64,000 nt of DNA from Burkholderiales bacterium (GCA_021300475.1 JAJTDO010000002.1:1-64000), one strand, 5' to 3'; positions 1 through 9,318 are shown, counted from the first letter of the stretch. Notes: a model not told the origin generated them from the sequence alone. Translations and numbers: made by a program.

Positions 1-755
1 TCGAGCTCTATGAGCTGGAAAAAGAGTGGGGCAAGGCAATAGAACAGGCAGACCGTCTGCGAGAATTGGGTGCCCCCATACCCTCCCGCGATCTGGCCCA
101 TTTTTACTGTGAGCAGGCAGACGCCTCCATGAAAGCCAATGATGTGCCTGGCGCCTCCTTGTTGCTTCAGGCAGCCCTGCTGGCACAACCGGACAACGTG
201 CGTTGCTCGCTGATGCTCGGTGAACTGGAGCTTGGCAAAGGCAATTTGAACGAAGCCATTGCGCAGTGGCGTTCTGCGGAAAAACAGAATCCATGGTACT
301 TGCCTCTCATAGGCGAACATCTCTGGAAAGCGTTTGAACAAAAGGGCGATATTGAAGGTGGTTTAGCGGCACTTGAGCAATATTGCACGCAATATCCCTC
401 CATTGATTTGCTGAAGGTCTGGTTCAAGGCATTGAGCGACCACCGTGGTCCTGAAGAAGCCTATTTGCGCTTCCGCACTGAAGTGCGTCGCATGCCCAGT
501 CTCTTGGGTTTGGACAAACTGCTGGAAGTGCAGTTGTCGCAGACCGAAGACGATGAAAAAGTTCAGGACTTGAAACTGATTCGTGAGTTGATGGCCAGAC
601 ACACCGACAGGCTTGCCCGTTTTCGTTGCCACGCTTGCGGTTTTCAGGCCAAAAAGTTTTATTGGCAATGTCCGGGTTGTGCGAAGTGGGACGCCATGAT
701 TCCCCGTCGCGTTGAAGAACTGGATTTCTACCCGATTCCCGAAAGAAGCGCCTGA
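1..755 (+). CDS. lapB: Lipopolysaccharide assembly protein B, 5' end outside window
   Basis: LapB (YciM) is an inner-membrane-anchored cytoplasmic TPR protein that controls LPS synthesis, in enterobacteria by promoting FtsH-mediated turnover of LpxC. The reading frame is open from base 3, so the N-terminal membrane anchor and first TPRs lie upstream of the window. Visible are TPR-like helices and, in the last ~45 residues, a rubredoxin-like metal-binding knuckle with two Cys pairs (CHAC and CPGC), which is diagnostic of LapB. It is followed 92 bases later by the heptose genes rfaE1 and hldD, a common betaproteobacterial arrangement that fits a role in LPS supply. Confidence 0.93.
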   Translation, partial: ELYELEKEWGKAIEQADRLRELGAPIPSRDLAHFYCEQADASMKANDVPGASLLLQAALLAQPDNVRCSLMLGELELGKGNLNEAIAQWRSAEKQNPWYLPLIGEHLWKAFEQKGDIEGGLAALEQYCTQYPSIDLLKVWFKALSDHRGPEEAYLRFRTEVRRMPSLLGLDKLLEVQLSQTEDDEKVQDLKLIRELMARHTDRLARFRCHACGFQAKKFYWQCPGCAKWDAMIPRRVEELDFYPIPERSA

Positions 756-847
756 GCACATTGGTCAGGCAGCTACTTTGCAGGCATTGGCTTTTACCCG
801 TTTCAAAAGGGCGCATGCTCGTGTGAGTTTGTTTTCTGGAGGCGTTA

Positions 848-1777
848 ATGAACATCAGCAAAGAACAATTAAAAGGCGCTCGCATTCTCGTTGTGGGCGA
901 CCTGATGCTCGACCGCTACTGGTTTGGCGATGTCAGTCGTATTTCCCCTGAAGCACCCGTACCTGTGGTGCTTGTCGATCATTCAGACGAGCGCCTTGGT
1001 GGCGCTGCCAACGTGGCCAGAAACGCGGCCGCACTTGGCGCCACAACGGCGATCATGGGGGTGCTGGGTGTCGATGAGCCGGGCGACCGTATTGCAAGCA
1101 TGCTGCAATCAGCCGGCATCCACACCCATGTGGTTCGCGATGACCAAAGTCCCACCATTATCAAACTGCGGGTCATCGGCCGGCAGCAGCAGTTGTTGCG
1201 CATTGATTTTGAAAAGCCGCCAAGCCGCGATGTCTTGCTGGAAAAGTTGGACCAATACGCCGCTTTGCTGCCCGATTTTGATCTCATTGTTTTGTCTGAC
1301 TACGGCAAGGGCGGGCTGACGCATGTCAAGGAAATGATTCGTTTGGCCAAGGTGGCGGGCAAGCCCGTTCTCGTCGATCCAAAAGGCGAGGAATATCAAA
1401 AATACGCAGGCGCTGATTTACTCACACCCAACCGGTCTGAGTTGCGCCAAGTTGTAGGCCGCTGGAAGAGTGAAGAAGATTTGCGCACCCGTGCCCAAGC
1501 ATTGCGCACCGAATTGTCAGTTACACATTTGTTGCTGACCCGCTCCGAAGAAGGCATGACCTTGTACGGCAGCGGCGACGAACTTCACGTGCCTGCGCAG
1601 GCCCGTGAGGTGTTCGATGTATCCGGTGCCGGCGATACCGTCATGGCCACGCTTGCCGTTGCATTGGGCAGCGGTGCAGACATCAACGACGCGGTGAAAC
1701 TGGCCAACAAGGCCGGCGGTATTGTCGTGGGTAAACTGGGTACTGCGGTTATCAGCCCGGACGAACTGTTTTCCTAA
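848..1777 (+). CDS. rfaE1: D-glycero-beta-D-manno-heptose-7-phosphate kinase
   Basis: Phosphorylates heptose 7-phosphate at C1 in the ADP-heptose pathway for the LPS inner core; cytoplasmic. The 309-residue protein is a PfkB/ribokinase-family kinase: N-terminal GDLMLDRYW motif, then the C-terminal DVSGAGDT signature carrying the catalytic Asp near residue 260. It corresponds to the kinase half of E. coli HldE only; the adenylyltransferase half must be a separate gene, as usual in betaproteobacteria. A TGGAGG ribosome-binding site lies 5 bases before the ATG. hldD follows after 52 bases. Confidence 0.95.
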   Translation: MNISKEQLKGARILVVGDLMLDRYWFGDVSRISPEAPVPVVLVDHSDERLGGAANVARNAAALGATTAIMGVLGVDEPGDRIASMLQSAGIHTHVVRDDQSPTIIKLRVIGRQQQLLRIDFEKPPSRDVLLEKLDQYAALLPDFDLIVLSDYGKGGLTHVKEMIRLAKVAGKPVLVDPKGEEYQKYAGADLLTPNRSELRQVVGRWKSEEDLRTRAQALRTELSVTHLLLTRSEEGMTLYGSGDELHVPAQAREVFDVSGAGDTVMATLAVALGSGADINDAVKLANKAGGIVVGKLGTAVISPDELFS

Positions 1778-1829
1778 AAACCATTGAAATGAATACAGGC
1801 CATGCGGTTTGCATGGCAGGAGACACAAC

Positions 1830-2843
1830 ATGACGATCATTGTGACCGGCGCTGCCGGTTTCGTGGGCAGCAATCTGGTGAAGGCCCTCAACGACAAAGG
1901 CCACAACGACATTCTCGCAGTGGACAACCTCACCAATGCAGACAAATTCCTGAATCTGACGGACTGCAATATTTCCGATTACATGGACAAGCGCGATTTT
2001 CGGGTGCGCCTGGCCAACGGTCAGTTGCCGGAAGTCACGGCGATTCTGCATGAGGGTGCCTGCTCTGACACCATGGAGCACAACGGCGTCTACATGATGG
2101 ACAACAACTACCGCTACACCCTGGAGTTGTTCGAGTTTGCGCAGGCCAAGGGCATTCCATTTCTTTATGCTTCATCGGCTGCAGTTTATGGTGGCAGTTC
2201 TCAATTTATTGAAAGCCGCGAGGTGGAGTCACCCCTCAATGTGTACGGTTATTCAAAGTTCTTGTTTGACCAAGTGCTGCGCCAGCGCATGTCACAAGGA
2301 TTGAAAGCCCCGGTGGTGGGTTTTCGCTACTTCAATGTGTATGGCGTGCGTGAACAGCACAAAGGCCGCATGGCTTCTGTGGCCTTTCACAACTTCAATC
2401 AGTTCAACGAAAATGGACGGGTGAAGTTGTTTGGCGGTTGGGCGGGCTATGAAAATGGTTGCCAGCAGCGCGACTTTGTTTCTGTTGAAGATGTGGTGAA
2501 AGTCAATTTGCATTTCCTTGAAAAACAGGGGCCTTCAGGCGTCTATAACCTGGGTTCTGGTCGGGCCCAGACCTTCAATGATGTGGCTTTATCCACCTTG
2601 AATGCGCTGCGTGTTCACAATGGAGATGCGGTTTTGTCGCTCGCAGATGCGGTTGCGCAGGGCTTTATTGAGTATTTGCCATTCCCGGATGCGTTAAAAG
2701 GCAAGTATCAAAGCTTCACGCAGGCGGATCTGACCCAATTGCGCGCTGCCGGTTACCAAGGCAGTTTCTATTCAGTGGAAGAGGGCGTGGGCCGCTATGT
2801 TGCGGCGCTGCTAAAAAAACGGGGAAAAGTTGGAACCCTTTGA
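1830..2843 (+). CDS. hldD: ADP-L-glycero-D-manno-heptose 6-epimerase
   Basis: Last step of ADP-heptose synthesis: NADP-dependent epimerisation at C6 in the cytoplasm. Short-chain dehydrogenase fold with the Rossmann GAAGFVG at residues 7-13, an SSAAVYG stretch and a YGYSK catalytic Tyr-x3-Lys. I chose the ATG at 1830 (337 residues) because AGGAGA sits 6 bases upstream and the fold begins directly there; a TTG at 1809 would only add seven unlike residues. Transcription probably ends at the hairpin at 2987-3017. Confidence 0.96.
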   Translation: MTIIVTGAAGFVGSNLVKALNDKGHNDILAVDNLTNADKFLNLTDCNISDYMDKRDFRVRLANGQLPEVTAILHEGACSDTMEHNGVYMMDNNYRYTLELFEFAQAKGIPFLYASSAAVYGGSSQFIESREVESPLNVYGYSKFLFDQVLRQRMSQGLKAPVVGFRYFNVYGVREQHKGRMASVAFHNFNQFNENGRVKLFGGWAGYENGCQQRDFVSVEDVVKVNLHFLEKQGPSGVYNLGSGRAQTFNDVALSTLNALRVHNGDAVLSLADAVAQGFIEYLPFPDALKGKYQSFTQADLTQLRAAGYQGSFYSVEEGVGRYVAALLKKRGKVGTL

Positions 2844-2874
2844 TCGGGGTTGTTACTAAAACAATGGATGATGC

Positions 2875-2922
2875 AGCGAGTGTCCTTAAAAAACACCCGC
2901 TCCAGCACTTGCAATAAGTGCT
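2875..2922 (+). other. Two tandem hairpins downstream of hldD
   Basis: Bases 2875-2883 pair with 2893-2901 (nine pairs, one mismatch), and 2904-2910 pair perfectly with 2916-2922 around a 5-base loop. They lie in the 186-base space after hldD, upstream of a strong terminator. They could be 3'-UTR structure protecting the heptose mRNA or part of a small RNA ending at that terminator. No open frame of note covers them. No family recognised. Confidence 0.45.
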
Positions 2923-2986
2923 GTTGCTACTTAAGTGAAACTTAGTTTTATTTGAATGGCTAGTCCATGTCTCCTCAAGCCCTTCG

Positions 2987-3017
2987 GACCCACTTTATTA
3001 AGTGGGTCTCTTTTTTT
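2987..3017 (+). terminator. Rho-independent terminator after hldD
   Basis: Perfect 9-bp stem (2987-2995 with 3000-3008), 4-base loop, then a run of T's with a single C. Oriented to end the lapB-rfaE1-hldD transcript; it lies just beyond the 3' end of the convergent transporter gene. Confidence 0.88.
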
Positions 3018-3029
3018 GTGCGCAGTCGT

Positions 3030-3941
3030 TCAGTCCACTGGGTCCAAGTGGGTCATCAAATACAAAACCGGATGTTTTTTCATTACATTTCGTTTGGCTT
3101 GGCGTGCAATTTCATGGCCTTGCCGCACGCTCAAGTCGCCTTGAACCTCAATATGAACGTCCACCAGCAACAAATCACCGGTTTTTCTGGTTTTAAGGTC
3201 GTGCACGCCAAGCACACCCTGTGTGGCAAGTATGTCGTCGCGTATGGCTTGTGTCAGTTTTGAATCGGCGGCTCTGTCGGTGAGATCCATCAGTGCCTGC
3301 CAGCTAAACTCCCAGCCCATTTTACCCACCATCAAGCCCACAATGAAAGCGGCCACAGGGTCCAGCAAATGGTAGCCGAGCAAGTTGCCAGCAATGCCAA
3401 TGCCCACAACCAGAGAAGACGCAGCGTCTGAGCGGGCGTGCCATGCGTTGGCAACCAGCATGCTGGACTTCACTTGCATGGCCACTTTAAGCATGTAGCG
3501 AAATAACAGTTCCTTGCTCAGCAAGGCGGTCAATGCAACCCAAAGCGCCAAGGGGGCGACGTCTGTCACCTGTTCCGGGTTCTGCAGCTTGTTGGCCGCA
3601 GACAGCGCCATGCCCACTCCGACAGCGAGCAACAACAAGCCCAGCACAAGCGAGGCGGCTGTCTCAAAGCGTTGGTGTCCGTAGGGATGCGCTTCATCGG
3701 CTTCCTTTTTGCCATGATGTACGGCCAACAGAACTACAAAATCAGCCAGCAGGTCAGACAGGGAGTGCATACCATCGGCAATCAGCGCTGCTGAATTGCT
3801 CAGCACGCCACAAACCACCTGCAATGCAGACAAAAATACGTTTACCAACACGCTGACCCAGGTTACCCGTTTACTGGCGGCCAGACGGTCAGGCGTATCT
3901 TCTTCTGTTTCGAGTTCGTCAAGTTGCTCGCGGGGATTCAT
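3030..3941 (-). CDS. Cation diffusion facilitator family transporter
   Basis: Inner-membrane divalent cation/proton antiporter (Zn, Fe, Cd or Mn class), about 303 residues. About six membrane segments start near residue 28; the metal-site helix II motif DGMHSLSD and the HPYGHQRFE motif of the FieF-like CDF group are present, as is a second HxxxD helix (HARSDAASS). The C-terminal cytoplasmic domain contains the VHDLKTRKTG and VDVHIEV pieces of the dimerising ferredoxin-like fold. The substrate cannot be fixed from sequence alone. It shares a minus-strand pair with the TM2 gene upstream (15-base gap). Confidence 0.9.
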   Translation of the reverse strand: MNPREQLDELETEEDTPDRLAASKRVTWVSVLVNVFLSALQVVCGVLSNSAALIADGMHSLSDLLADFVVLLAVHHGKKEADEAHPYGHQRFETAASLVLGLLLLAVGVGMALSAANKLQNPEQVTDVAPLALWVALTALLSKELLFRYMLKVAMQVKSSMLVANAWHARSDAASSLVVGIGIAGNLLGYHLLDPVAAFIVGLMVGKMGWEFSWQALMDLTDRAADSKLTQAIRDDILATQGVLGVHDLKTRKTGDLLLVDVHIEVQGDLSVRQGHEIARQAKRNVMKKHPVLYLMTHLDPVD

Positions 3942-3956
3942 GGTGGATTGCTGCCT

Positions 3957-4286
3957 TCAGGATGCCATACCGACAAAGTACCATTGGAACAGCACCGCCA
4001 ATGAGGCCATCATCACAGTCACCCCGATGGCGAGTGCAAGGCCCACACCCACGACTGTCAGCCAGCTGGATTGTGGGGTATCTTCTGGCAACGTGGGGTT
4101 AAAGCTTTGGTTCCAACGTTCATCTGACATTAATCCCAGCCGAAGCGCGTCAATGCAGCCTGCAAAAAAAGACAGCGGGAACAGGAAGAGATAAAGCCAC
4201 GCACGGCGTTGATTGAGGTAGAACCAGTGGGCGCCAAAGGCTCCAAACAGGAAGGCAAGCCAGGTTGCCAGGGTTTTTTGCTTCAT
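3957..4286 (-). CDS. TM2 domain-containing membrane protein
   Basis: Small inner-membrane protein of 109 residues. The first half is a TM2 domain: hydrophobic helix with GAFGAHWFYL, a short turn, then a second helix; a third hydrophobic segment lies near residues 78-102. Function unknown. I prefer the ATG at 4286 because the family begins with the MKxKxxA-type N-terminus seen here; a GTG at 4346 would add 20 hydrophilic residues and overlap the rpsP promoter. Confidence 0.75.
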   Translation of the reverse strand: MKQKTLATWLAFLFGAFGAHWFYLNQRRAWLYLFLFPLSFFAGCIDALRLGLMSDERWNQSFNPTLPEDTPQSSWLTVVGVGLALAIGVTVMMASLAVLFQWYFVGMAS

Positions 4287-4301
4287 TCTTTTATCTACCA
4301 A

Positions 4302-4330
4302 TTGAGGAAATTCTTTTACTGCGCTAATAT
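4302..4330 (+). promoter_or_regulatory. Sigma-70 promoter of the rpsP operon
   Basis: TTGAGG (4302-4307), an exact 17-base spacer, then TAATAT (4325-4330), 39 bases ahead of the rpsP start codon. It is well placed to drive rpsP-rimM-trmD and probably rplS. Confidence 0.75.
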
Positions 4331-4369
4331 AGCGGGTTTTCCGCACCAGAATTATTTTAAGGATATCAA

Positions 4370-4624
4370 ATGGTCGTCATTCGGCTCTCACGTGGTGGCT
4401 CTAAGAAGCGCCCGTTTTATAACATCGTTGCAACCGATTCACGTAACCGTCGCGACGGTCGCTTCATCGAACGCATTGGTTTTTACAACCCTACCGCGTC
4501 TGAAGGTACTGAAGGCTTGCGCGTTGCTGCAGACCGTCTGACCTACTGGCAAGGTGTTGGCGCGCAAATGTCGCCAACCGTTGAGCGTTTGGTCAAAGCG
4601 CACAACAAAAAAATCGCTGCCTGA
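4370..4624 (+). CDS. rpsP: 30S ribosomal protein S16
   Basis: 84-residue primary rRNA-binding protein of the small subunit, required for 30S assembly. The N-terminal [20 protein letters not shown] and the [12 protein letters not shown] stretch are hallmarks. AAGGA lies 6 bases before the start. First gene of the conserved rpsP-rimM-trmD-rplS cluster, with rimM starting 2 bases after its stop codon. Confidence 0.98.
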   Translation: MVVIRLSRGGSKKRPFYNIVATDSRNRRDGRFIERIGFYNPTASEGTEGLRVAADRLTYWQGVGAQMSPTVERLVKAHNKKIAA

Positions 4625-4626
4625 TT

Positions 4627-5361
4627 ATGTCGGGTTTCCGGACGCCTGCCTCGCAGGCCAATCCGGCGAGTCTTATGGGTCTCTGGGTTGATCAATCGGT
4701 TCCCACCGATTTGATCGAACTCGGTCGTATCGCAGATCCCTACGGTATCAAAGGCTGGTTGAATATTCTGCCCCACAGCGCAGACAGTTCAGCGCTGAAA
4801 AATGCCAAAGTCTGGTTTATCCAACTTCCTGTTCCAGGAGGCTACGCTGCGGCCACTCGCGCGGCAAACGCGGCTTCTGCTAAGGGCGTAAAGCCTGCCC
4901 CCCCCACCGATCTTAAACCCGTGCGCATTGCCCAAAGCAAAATGCACAGTGGTCGGTTGGTCGTTGAAATTCAGGGACTTGCTGACCGAAATCTCGCGGA
5001 AGCGTTAAAAGGTGGCAGTATTTGGGTTTCCAGGGCGCAGTTCCCACCCCTTAAAAAGGGTGAGTACTACTGGATAGATCTCGTCGGACTTTCTGTGGTG
5101 AACAGGGAAGACGTTTGCCTGGGTACGGTTGAAGAGGTGATGGATCACGGAGCGCATCCTATTCTGGTGGTTCAACCCCCGGAAACCTTGCCCCCTGGTG
5201 CGTCAAGCGATTCTACATCCACGCCTGCCGACGTGGCAGACAGCAAGCCGAAAACGCCAGCGCAAGCAGAGGAAATACTCATTCCCTTTGTGCCTGTCTA
5301 CATTGATGCCGTCAGCCTCGCAGACAAGAAAATTACCGTGGATTGGCAAGCGGATTATTAA
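4627..5361 (+). CDS. rimM: Ribosome maturation factor
   Basis: Binds S19 in the 30S head and aids late assembly and processing of 16S rRNA. 244 residues: N-terminal RimM barrel beginning at LGRIADPYGIKGW (about residue 33) and a C-terminal PRC-barrel with KKGEYYWIDLVGLSV. It is longer than E. coli RimM (about 180) through a 30-residue N-terminal extension and Ala/Pro-rich linkers (near residues 75-95 and 190-215), as is common in betaproteobacteria. Its TAA stop overlaps the trmD ATG by one base, indicating translational coupling. Confidence 0.95.
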   Translation: MSGFRTPASQANPASLMGLWVDQSVPTDLIELGRIADPYGIKGWLNILPHSADSSALKNAKVWFIQLPVPGGYAAATRAANAASAKGVKPAPPTDLKPVRIAQSKMHSGRLVVEIQGLADRNLAEALKGGSIWVSRAQFPPLKKGEYYWIDLVGLSVVNREDVCLGTVEEVMDHGAHPILVVQPPETLPPGASSDSTSTPADVADSKPKTPAQAEEILIPFVPVYIDAVSLADKKITVDWQADY

Positions 5362-6053
5362 TGACGCTACCGATGGCGCACTTTGACATTATCTCTCTGT
5401 TCCCGGACACTTTTTCAGCACTGTCCGAATGGGGCGTGGTGGGGCGTGCGTTCAAAAACGGCAAGGTCAGTTTGAAGTGCTGGAATCCCAGAGATTTCGC
5501 CTTGGATGCGCATAAAACCATAGACGATCGTCCCTACGGCGGCGGTCCGGGCATGGTGATGATGGCGCAACCTTTGGTGGATTGTCTGACTGCCATCAGA
5601 GCCTCCCACCAGACCCGTCGGCCCTTGGTTTTTTTGACGCCACACGGCCCGCTGTTGAAACAATCGCATGTGCGCGGCTTTGCCAACACTGAAGGTGCGA
5701 TTTTTTTATGCGGTCGCTATGAGGGCGTAGATCAACGGTTCATTGATACTTACGTTGATCAAACTTTTTGCATCGGTGATTTTATTGTGTCGGGCGGGGA
5801 ATTGCCCACCATGATGCTGTTGGATGCTTGGGTGCGTTTGTTGCCCGGCGTGCTCAACGATGCTCAGTCTGCGATACAAGATTCATTTGAAACAAACCGC
5901 CTGGATTGCCCACATTACACGCGCCCTGAGGTTTTTGACGGAAAAGCGGTGCCCGAGGTGCTTTTGTCGGGAAATCATGGCAAAATAGCGGGCTGGCGTG
6001 AAAGTGAGTCTTTAAAAATGACGCAACTTCACAGGCCAGACTTATTGAGCTGA
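5361..6053 (+). CDS. trmD: tRNA (guanosine(37)-N1)-methyltransferase
   Basis: Makes m1G37 in tRNAs reading CUN, CCN and CGG, preventing +1 frameshifting. SPOUT-class trefoil-knot enzyme with DDRPYGGGPGM, the CGRYEG AdoMet loop, and IGDFIVSGGELP. At about 230 residues it is 20 shorter at the C-terminus than E. coli TrmD, ending right after the RRPDLL-like segment; no conserved catalytic motif is lost. ATG at 5361 overlaps the rimM stop; a second ATG at 5373 is possible. Confidence 0.95.
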   Translation: MTLPMAHFDIISLFPDTFSALSEWGVVGRAFKNGKVSLKCWNPRDFALDAHKTIDDRPYGGGPGMVMMAQPLVDCLTAIRASHQTRRPLVFLTPHGPLLKQSHVRGFANTEGAIFLCGRYEGVDQRFIDTYVDQTFCIGDFIVSGGELPTMMLLDAWVRLLPGVLNDAQSAIQDSFETNRLDCPHYTRPEVFDGKAVPEVLLSGNHGKIAGWRESESLKMTQLHRPDLLS

Positions 6054-6187
6054 TACATCACTAAGATGAACAGGCCCTTTTTAATTTAACTTTCATCCTC
6101 TGACAGGTTTTGTACCAACAGCATTCCAATTTTGTTGGAAGCAACAATGCAAAATAAAGTCCTGATCAAGATGACATCGGAGCAGAC

Positions 6188-6577
6188 ATGAATCTTATCC
6201 AGATTCTCGAGCAAGAAGAAATTGTTCGTTTAAACAAAACCATTCCCGCATTCGGTCCCGGTGACACCCTGATCGTCAGCGTAAACGTAGTCGAGGGAAC
6301 TCGCAAACGTGTACAGGCTTACGAAGGCGTTGTTATTGCCAAGCGCAATCGCGGTTTGAATTCCTCTTTCATCGTCCGGAAAATTTCTTCCGGCGAAGGC
6401 GTTGAGCGTACATTCCAAACGTATTCACCCCTGATTGCTTCCATTGAAGTGAAGCGTCGCGGTGATGTGCGTCGTGCCAAGTTGTATTACCTCCGTGAGC
6501 GCTCAGGCAAGTCTGCGCGTATCAAGGAAAAACTGCCAGCGCGCGCATCTGCCACAAAAGCGGCAGCAGCAGAGTAA
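6188..6577 (+). CDS. rplS: 50S ribosomal protein L19
   Basis: 129-residue protein at the 30S-50S interface. It begins [12 protein letters not shown] and contains the PGDT and [19 protein letters not shown] core of the family, with an Ala-rich tail after residue 115. Separated from trmD by 134 bases that include a small inverted repeat at 6124-6140, which could be a leader hairpin. A bidirectional terminator follows at 6655-6690. Confidence 0.98.
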   Translation: MNLIQILEQEEIVRLNKTIPAFGPGDTLIVSVNVVEGTRKRVQAYEGVVIAKRNRGLNSSFIVRKISSGEGVERTFQTYSPLIASIEVKRRGDVRRAKLYYLRERSGKSARIKEKLPARASATKAAAAE

Positions 6578-6654
6578 GCAATACAGCAAGCCGGGCAGCC
6601 AACAAAGCTGCAACCGGCATGCGTTTCTACCGGAGGGTTCGCTCAATGGTGGAA

Positions 6655-6690
6655 CAAAAAAAGCGACTTTCAAAAAGTCGCTTTTTTTAT
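6655..6690. terminator. Bidirectional terminator between rplS and recG
   Basis: Perfect 10-bp stem, 6661-6670 with 6674-6683, CAA loop, flanked by an A-run on the left and a T-run on the right, so it can end both rplS and the convergent recG transcript. Confidence 0.9.
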
Positions 6691-6721
6691 GTCGTTTCTT
6701 GATGCTAACAATCACTGGGCG

Positions 6722-8899
6722 TCAGCTTAACCACCATGCCGTTTCGCCAAACCACCTCGAAATCAGGCGTTGCGCCCACGGTTCGGTCTCCAGATCCACT
6801 TGTGCAGCGTAACGGCGGCTCAGTTTTACCAAGTCTTTTTCTTGCAACGGATCGGTGTAGCGCAGCATGGGTATGCCTGATTGCCTTTTGCCCAACAGTT
6901 CGCCGGGGCCTCTGATTTCCAAGTCTTTTTCTGCCAGCCAAAAACCATCGTTGCTTTCTTTCATGGCCTTGAGTCTTTGTTTGCCTGTCCATGAAAGCGG
7001 ATCGCCAAACAGCAGTATGCAAACAGAAGCTTCGCTGCCGCGACCCACCCGTCCGCGAAGTTGGTGCAGTTGCGCCAAACCGAAGCGCTCCGCGTGCTCT
7101 ATCACCATCAGCGTGGCGTTGGGCACATCCACACCCACCTCAATGACCGTGGTGCTCACCAGCAATTGCAGTTCCTTGTTCGTGAACTGCTGCATGATTT
7201 TTGCCTTTTCCTGTGCGCTGAGCCGGCCATGCAGCAAGCCAATGCCCAAGCCGGGAAGTGCCTCACACAATTCAGCGTAAGTTTGTTCAGCGGCCTGCAA
7301 TTGCAGCGTTTCGCTTTCTTCTATTAGTGGGCAAACCCAATACACTTGTTTTCCGGCCAGCAATTCTACATGCAGGCTTTTGTACAGTTCAGTTCGCCGT
7401 TTTTGCGAAAGCAATTTTGTCAGTATGGGTTGTCGCCCGGGTGGTTTTTCATTCAGGCTTGAAACATCCAGATCAGACAAAAAGGTTTGTGCCAATGTTC
7501 TTGGTATGGGCGTTGCGGTCATCATGAGCTGGTGGGGTACAGCCTGTTCTTCTTTGGCTTTAAGCAGGGCCAGACGCTGTTCAACCCCGAAGCGGTGTTG
7601 TTCGTCGATGATGACCAACCCCAATTGCTTGAATTGAACACTTTCTTCAATCAGGGCGTGCGTTCCCATCACGATGTCAATTTCGCCCAGCAGCAAGGCC
7701 TCGCAAATTCTTTTCTTTTCTTTTTTTGAGGTGGCGCCTATCAGTTGCTCACAACGGATGCCAACAGATGCAAACAGCGGCGCCAGTTTGCTGTAGTGCT
7801 GTTCGGCCAGAATTTCTGTCGGTGCCATGAAGGCTGCCTGAAAACCGGCACCCACTGCTTGCGCACAGGCCAACGCGGCCACCACGGTTTTTCCACTGCC
7901 CACATCGCCTTGCAGCAAGCGTTGCATGGGTTGCGTTTTGCTCATGTCGGCAATCAGTTCCTGCAATGCGGCATGTTGGGCTTTTGTCAGTTGAAACGGC
8001 AGACCTGCCAGCACCGCCTTGTAGGCTGCATTGGGTTGTTTACCGAGGCTGGCTGCGCAGGTGTCCTGTCGAATTTTGCGTGCCTGCTTCAAGGCCAGTT
8101 GCTGCGCCAGCAGTTCTTCAAATTTAATGCGCTGCCATGCAGAGTGGGTGCGATCGTTTAGCGCCTCTTCGGTCTCTGGGGATGCTTCGCCGTGCAGTGT
8201 GGAAACCGCCTCTGGCCAGCGGGGCAGGGGAAAATGAGGCCACCAGGAAGCGGGAAGCAAATCAATGAAGCATTCTGCTGGTGCTTGTTTTAACCACCTG
8301 GCAAAGTCTGTTTGTTTAACGCCTGAAACGGTGGGGTACACCGGCGTCAGTTTGGCCTGTGAGGGCTCTGCTGTGGTGGCAAGCAGGGCTGCGTCTTGCG
8401 TGTTTTCACCGTTGCCGCCTCTGGAAGCTTCATAGGGTGAAACATTGGCCTCTTCAAGCAGGTCAGTATTTTTGATGCGGGTAATGCTGCCAATCAACTC
8501 ATTCGGGTTTGGGTTGAAAAGCATTTTCGGGTGAATGATTTCCCAGCCGTACCGGGTTTTTCTGGTGGCGCCAGTCACTTTTACCAGGCTGCCTTCTACA
8601 AGTTTGCTCTGTTGGCCGGGATAAAAATGCAGCCATCGCAACTGTATGTCTCCGCCATCCACACTGAGTTTTGCAACCAGTTGGCGACGCGGTCGTTCAA
8701 TGATTTCGCTGGCCAACAAGGTGCCCACCAAGCTGGCTTTGGCGTTGTCGACAAGGTCAAAGTAGGTGCTGAGGGTGGCTTCATCCTGGTAGCGCGCAGG
8801 AAGGTGTAGCACCAGATCAATCCAGCGTTTCAACCCAAGTCCAGGCGTTACTTTTTCGGCGATTTTTTGCGGCAGCGGGTCAAACTCAGGGTAATTCAC
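6722..8899 (-). CDS. recG: ATP-dependent DNA helicase RecG
   Basis: Branched-DNA translocase that regresses stalled forks and remodels R-loops and Holliday junctions. 725 residues: N-terminal wedge/OB domain, then superfamily 2 helicase motifs GDVGSGKT (Walker A), APTEILAEQH, the DEQH box, TATPIPRTLA, and QLRGRVGRG in the second RecA domain. A less conserved insert lies around residues 165-190. Start is GTG. It lies next to ridA, HNH and oxyR; recG close to oxyR is a typical betaproteobacterial arrangement. Confidence 0.97.
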   Translation of the reverse strand: MNYPEFDPLPQKIAEKVTPGLGLKRWIDLVLHLPARYQDEATLSTYFDLVDNAKASLVGTLLASEIIERPRRQLVAKLSVDGGDIQLRWLHFYPGQQSKLVEGSLVKVTGATRKTRYGWEIIHPKMLFNPNPNELIGSITRIKNTDLLEEANVSPYEASRGGNGENTQDAALLATTAEPSQAKLTPVYPTVSGVKQTDFARWLKQAPAECFIDLLPASWWPHFPLPRWPEAVSTLHGEASPETEEALNDRTHSAWQRIKFEELLAQQLALKQARKIRQDTCAASLGKQPNAAYKAVLAGLPFQLTKAQHAALQELIADMSKTQPMQRLLQGDVGSGKTVVAALACAQAVGAGFQAAFMAPTEILAEQHYSKLAPLFASVGIRCEQLIGATSKKEKKRICEALLLGEIDIVMGTHALIEESVQFKQLGLVIIDEQHRFGVEQRLALLKAKEEQAVPHQLMMTATPIPRTLAQTFLSDLDVSSLNEKPPGRQPILTKLLSQKRRTELYKSLHVELLAGKQVYWVCPLIEESETLQLQAAEQTYAELCEALPGLGIGLLHGRLSAQEKAKIMQQFTNKELQLLVSTTVIEVGVDVPNATLMVIEHAERFGLAQLHQLRGRVGRGSEASVCILLFGDPLSWTGKQRLKAMKESNDGFWLAEKDLEIRGPGELLGKRQSGIPMLRYTDPLQEKDLVKLSRRYAAQVDLETEPWAQRLISRWFGETAWWLS

Positions 8900-8940
8900 G
8901 GTTTAAACCTCACTGCCGGGTGTTGTTTCAACAGGGTGCT

Positions 8941-9318
8941 TCAGAACACCAGAATGGCTTCAACTTCAAACTCGGCGCCTTTTGGCAGGCTCAGTACGCC
9001 AACCGTGGAACGGGCCGGGTAAGGCTCGGGCACAAACTCTTTCATAATTTCATTGACCACAGAGAATTGCGACAGGTCGGTCAGGAACAGGGTGAATTTC
9101 ACAACATCGCTTAATGAACCGCCGGCCTGATTGGCCACTGCCGTGAGGTTGGTGAACGCTCTGCGAACCTGCGCCTCAAAACCGGCGACCAATTCGCCGC
9201 TGACCGGATCAAGACCGATTTGGCCGGAGGTAAACACCATTGAACCTGTTTTAATGGCTTGGCTGTACGGGCCGATGGCTGCAGGTGCGTTGCTGCTGGA
9301 AATAACGAGTTTGCTCAT
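8941..9318 (-). CDS. ridA: RidA family enamine/imine deaminase
   Basis: Hydrolyses reactive 2-aminoacrylate and related enamines formed by PLP enzymes such as threonine dehydratase; forms a cytoplasmic trimer. 125 residues from the ATG at 9318, with NAPAAIGPYSQA, FTSGQIGLDP and the C-terminal YPARSTVGVLSLPKGAEFEVEAI carrying the conserved active-site Arg and Glu. The open frame extends further upstream but that part is unlike the family. The gene ends 41 bases before the recG start and may share its transcript. Confidence 0.93.
   Translation of the reverse strand: MSKLVISSSNAPAAIGPYSQAIKTGSMVFTSGQIGLDPVSGELVAGFEAQVRRAFTNLTAVANQAGGSLSDVVKFTLFLTDLSQFSVVNEIMKEFVPEPYPARSTVGVLSLPKGAEFEVEAILVF

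Noticed and set aside
424-885. Minus-strand open frame over lapB
   Set aside because: Shadow of the lapB coding sequence; biased composition, no family features, no ribosome-binding site.
5361-6053. trmD as another deletion victim
   Set aside because: It is about 20 residues short at the C-terminus only, all catalytic motifs are present, and the end is followed by ordinary spacer; natural variation is sufficient.
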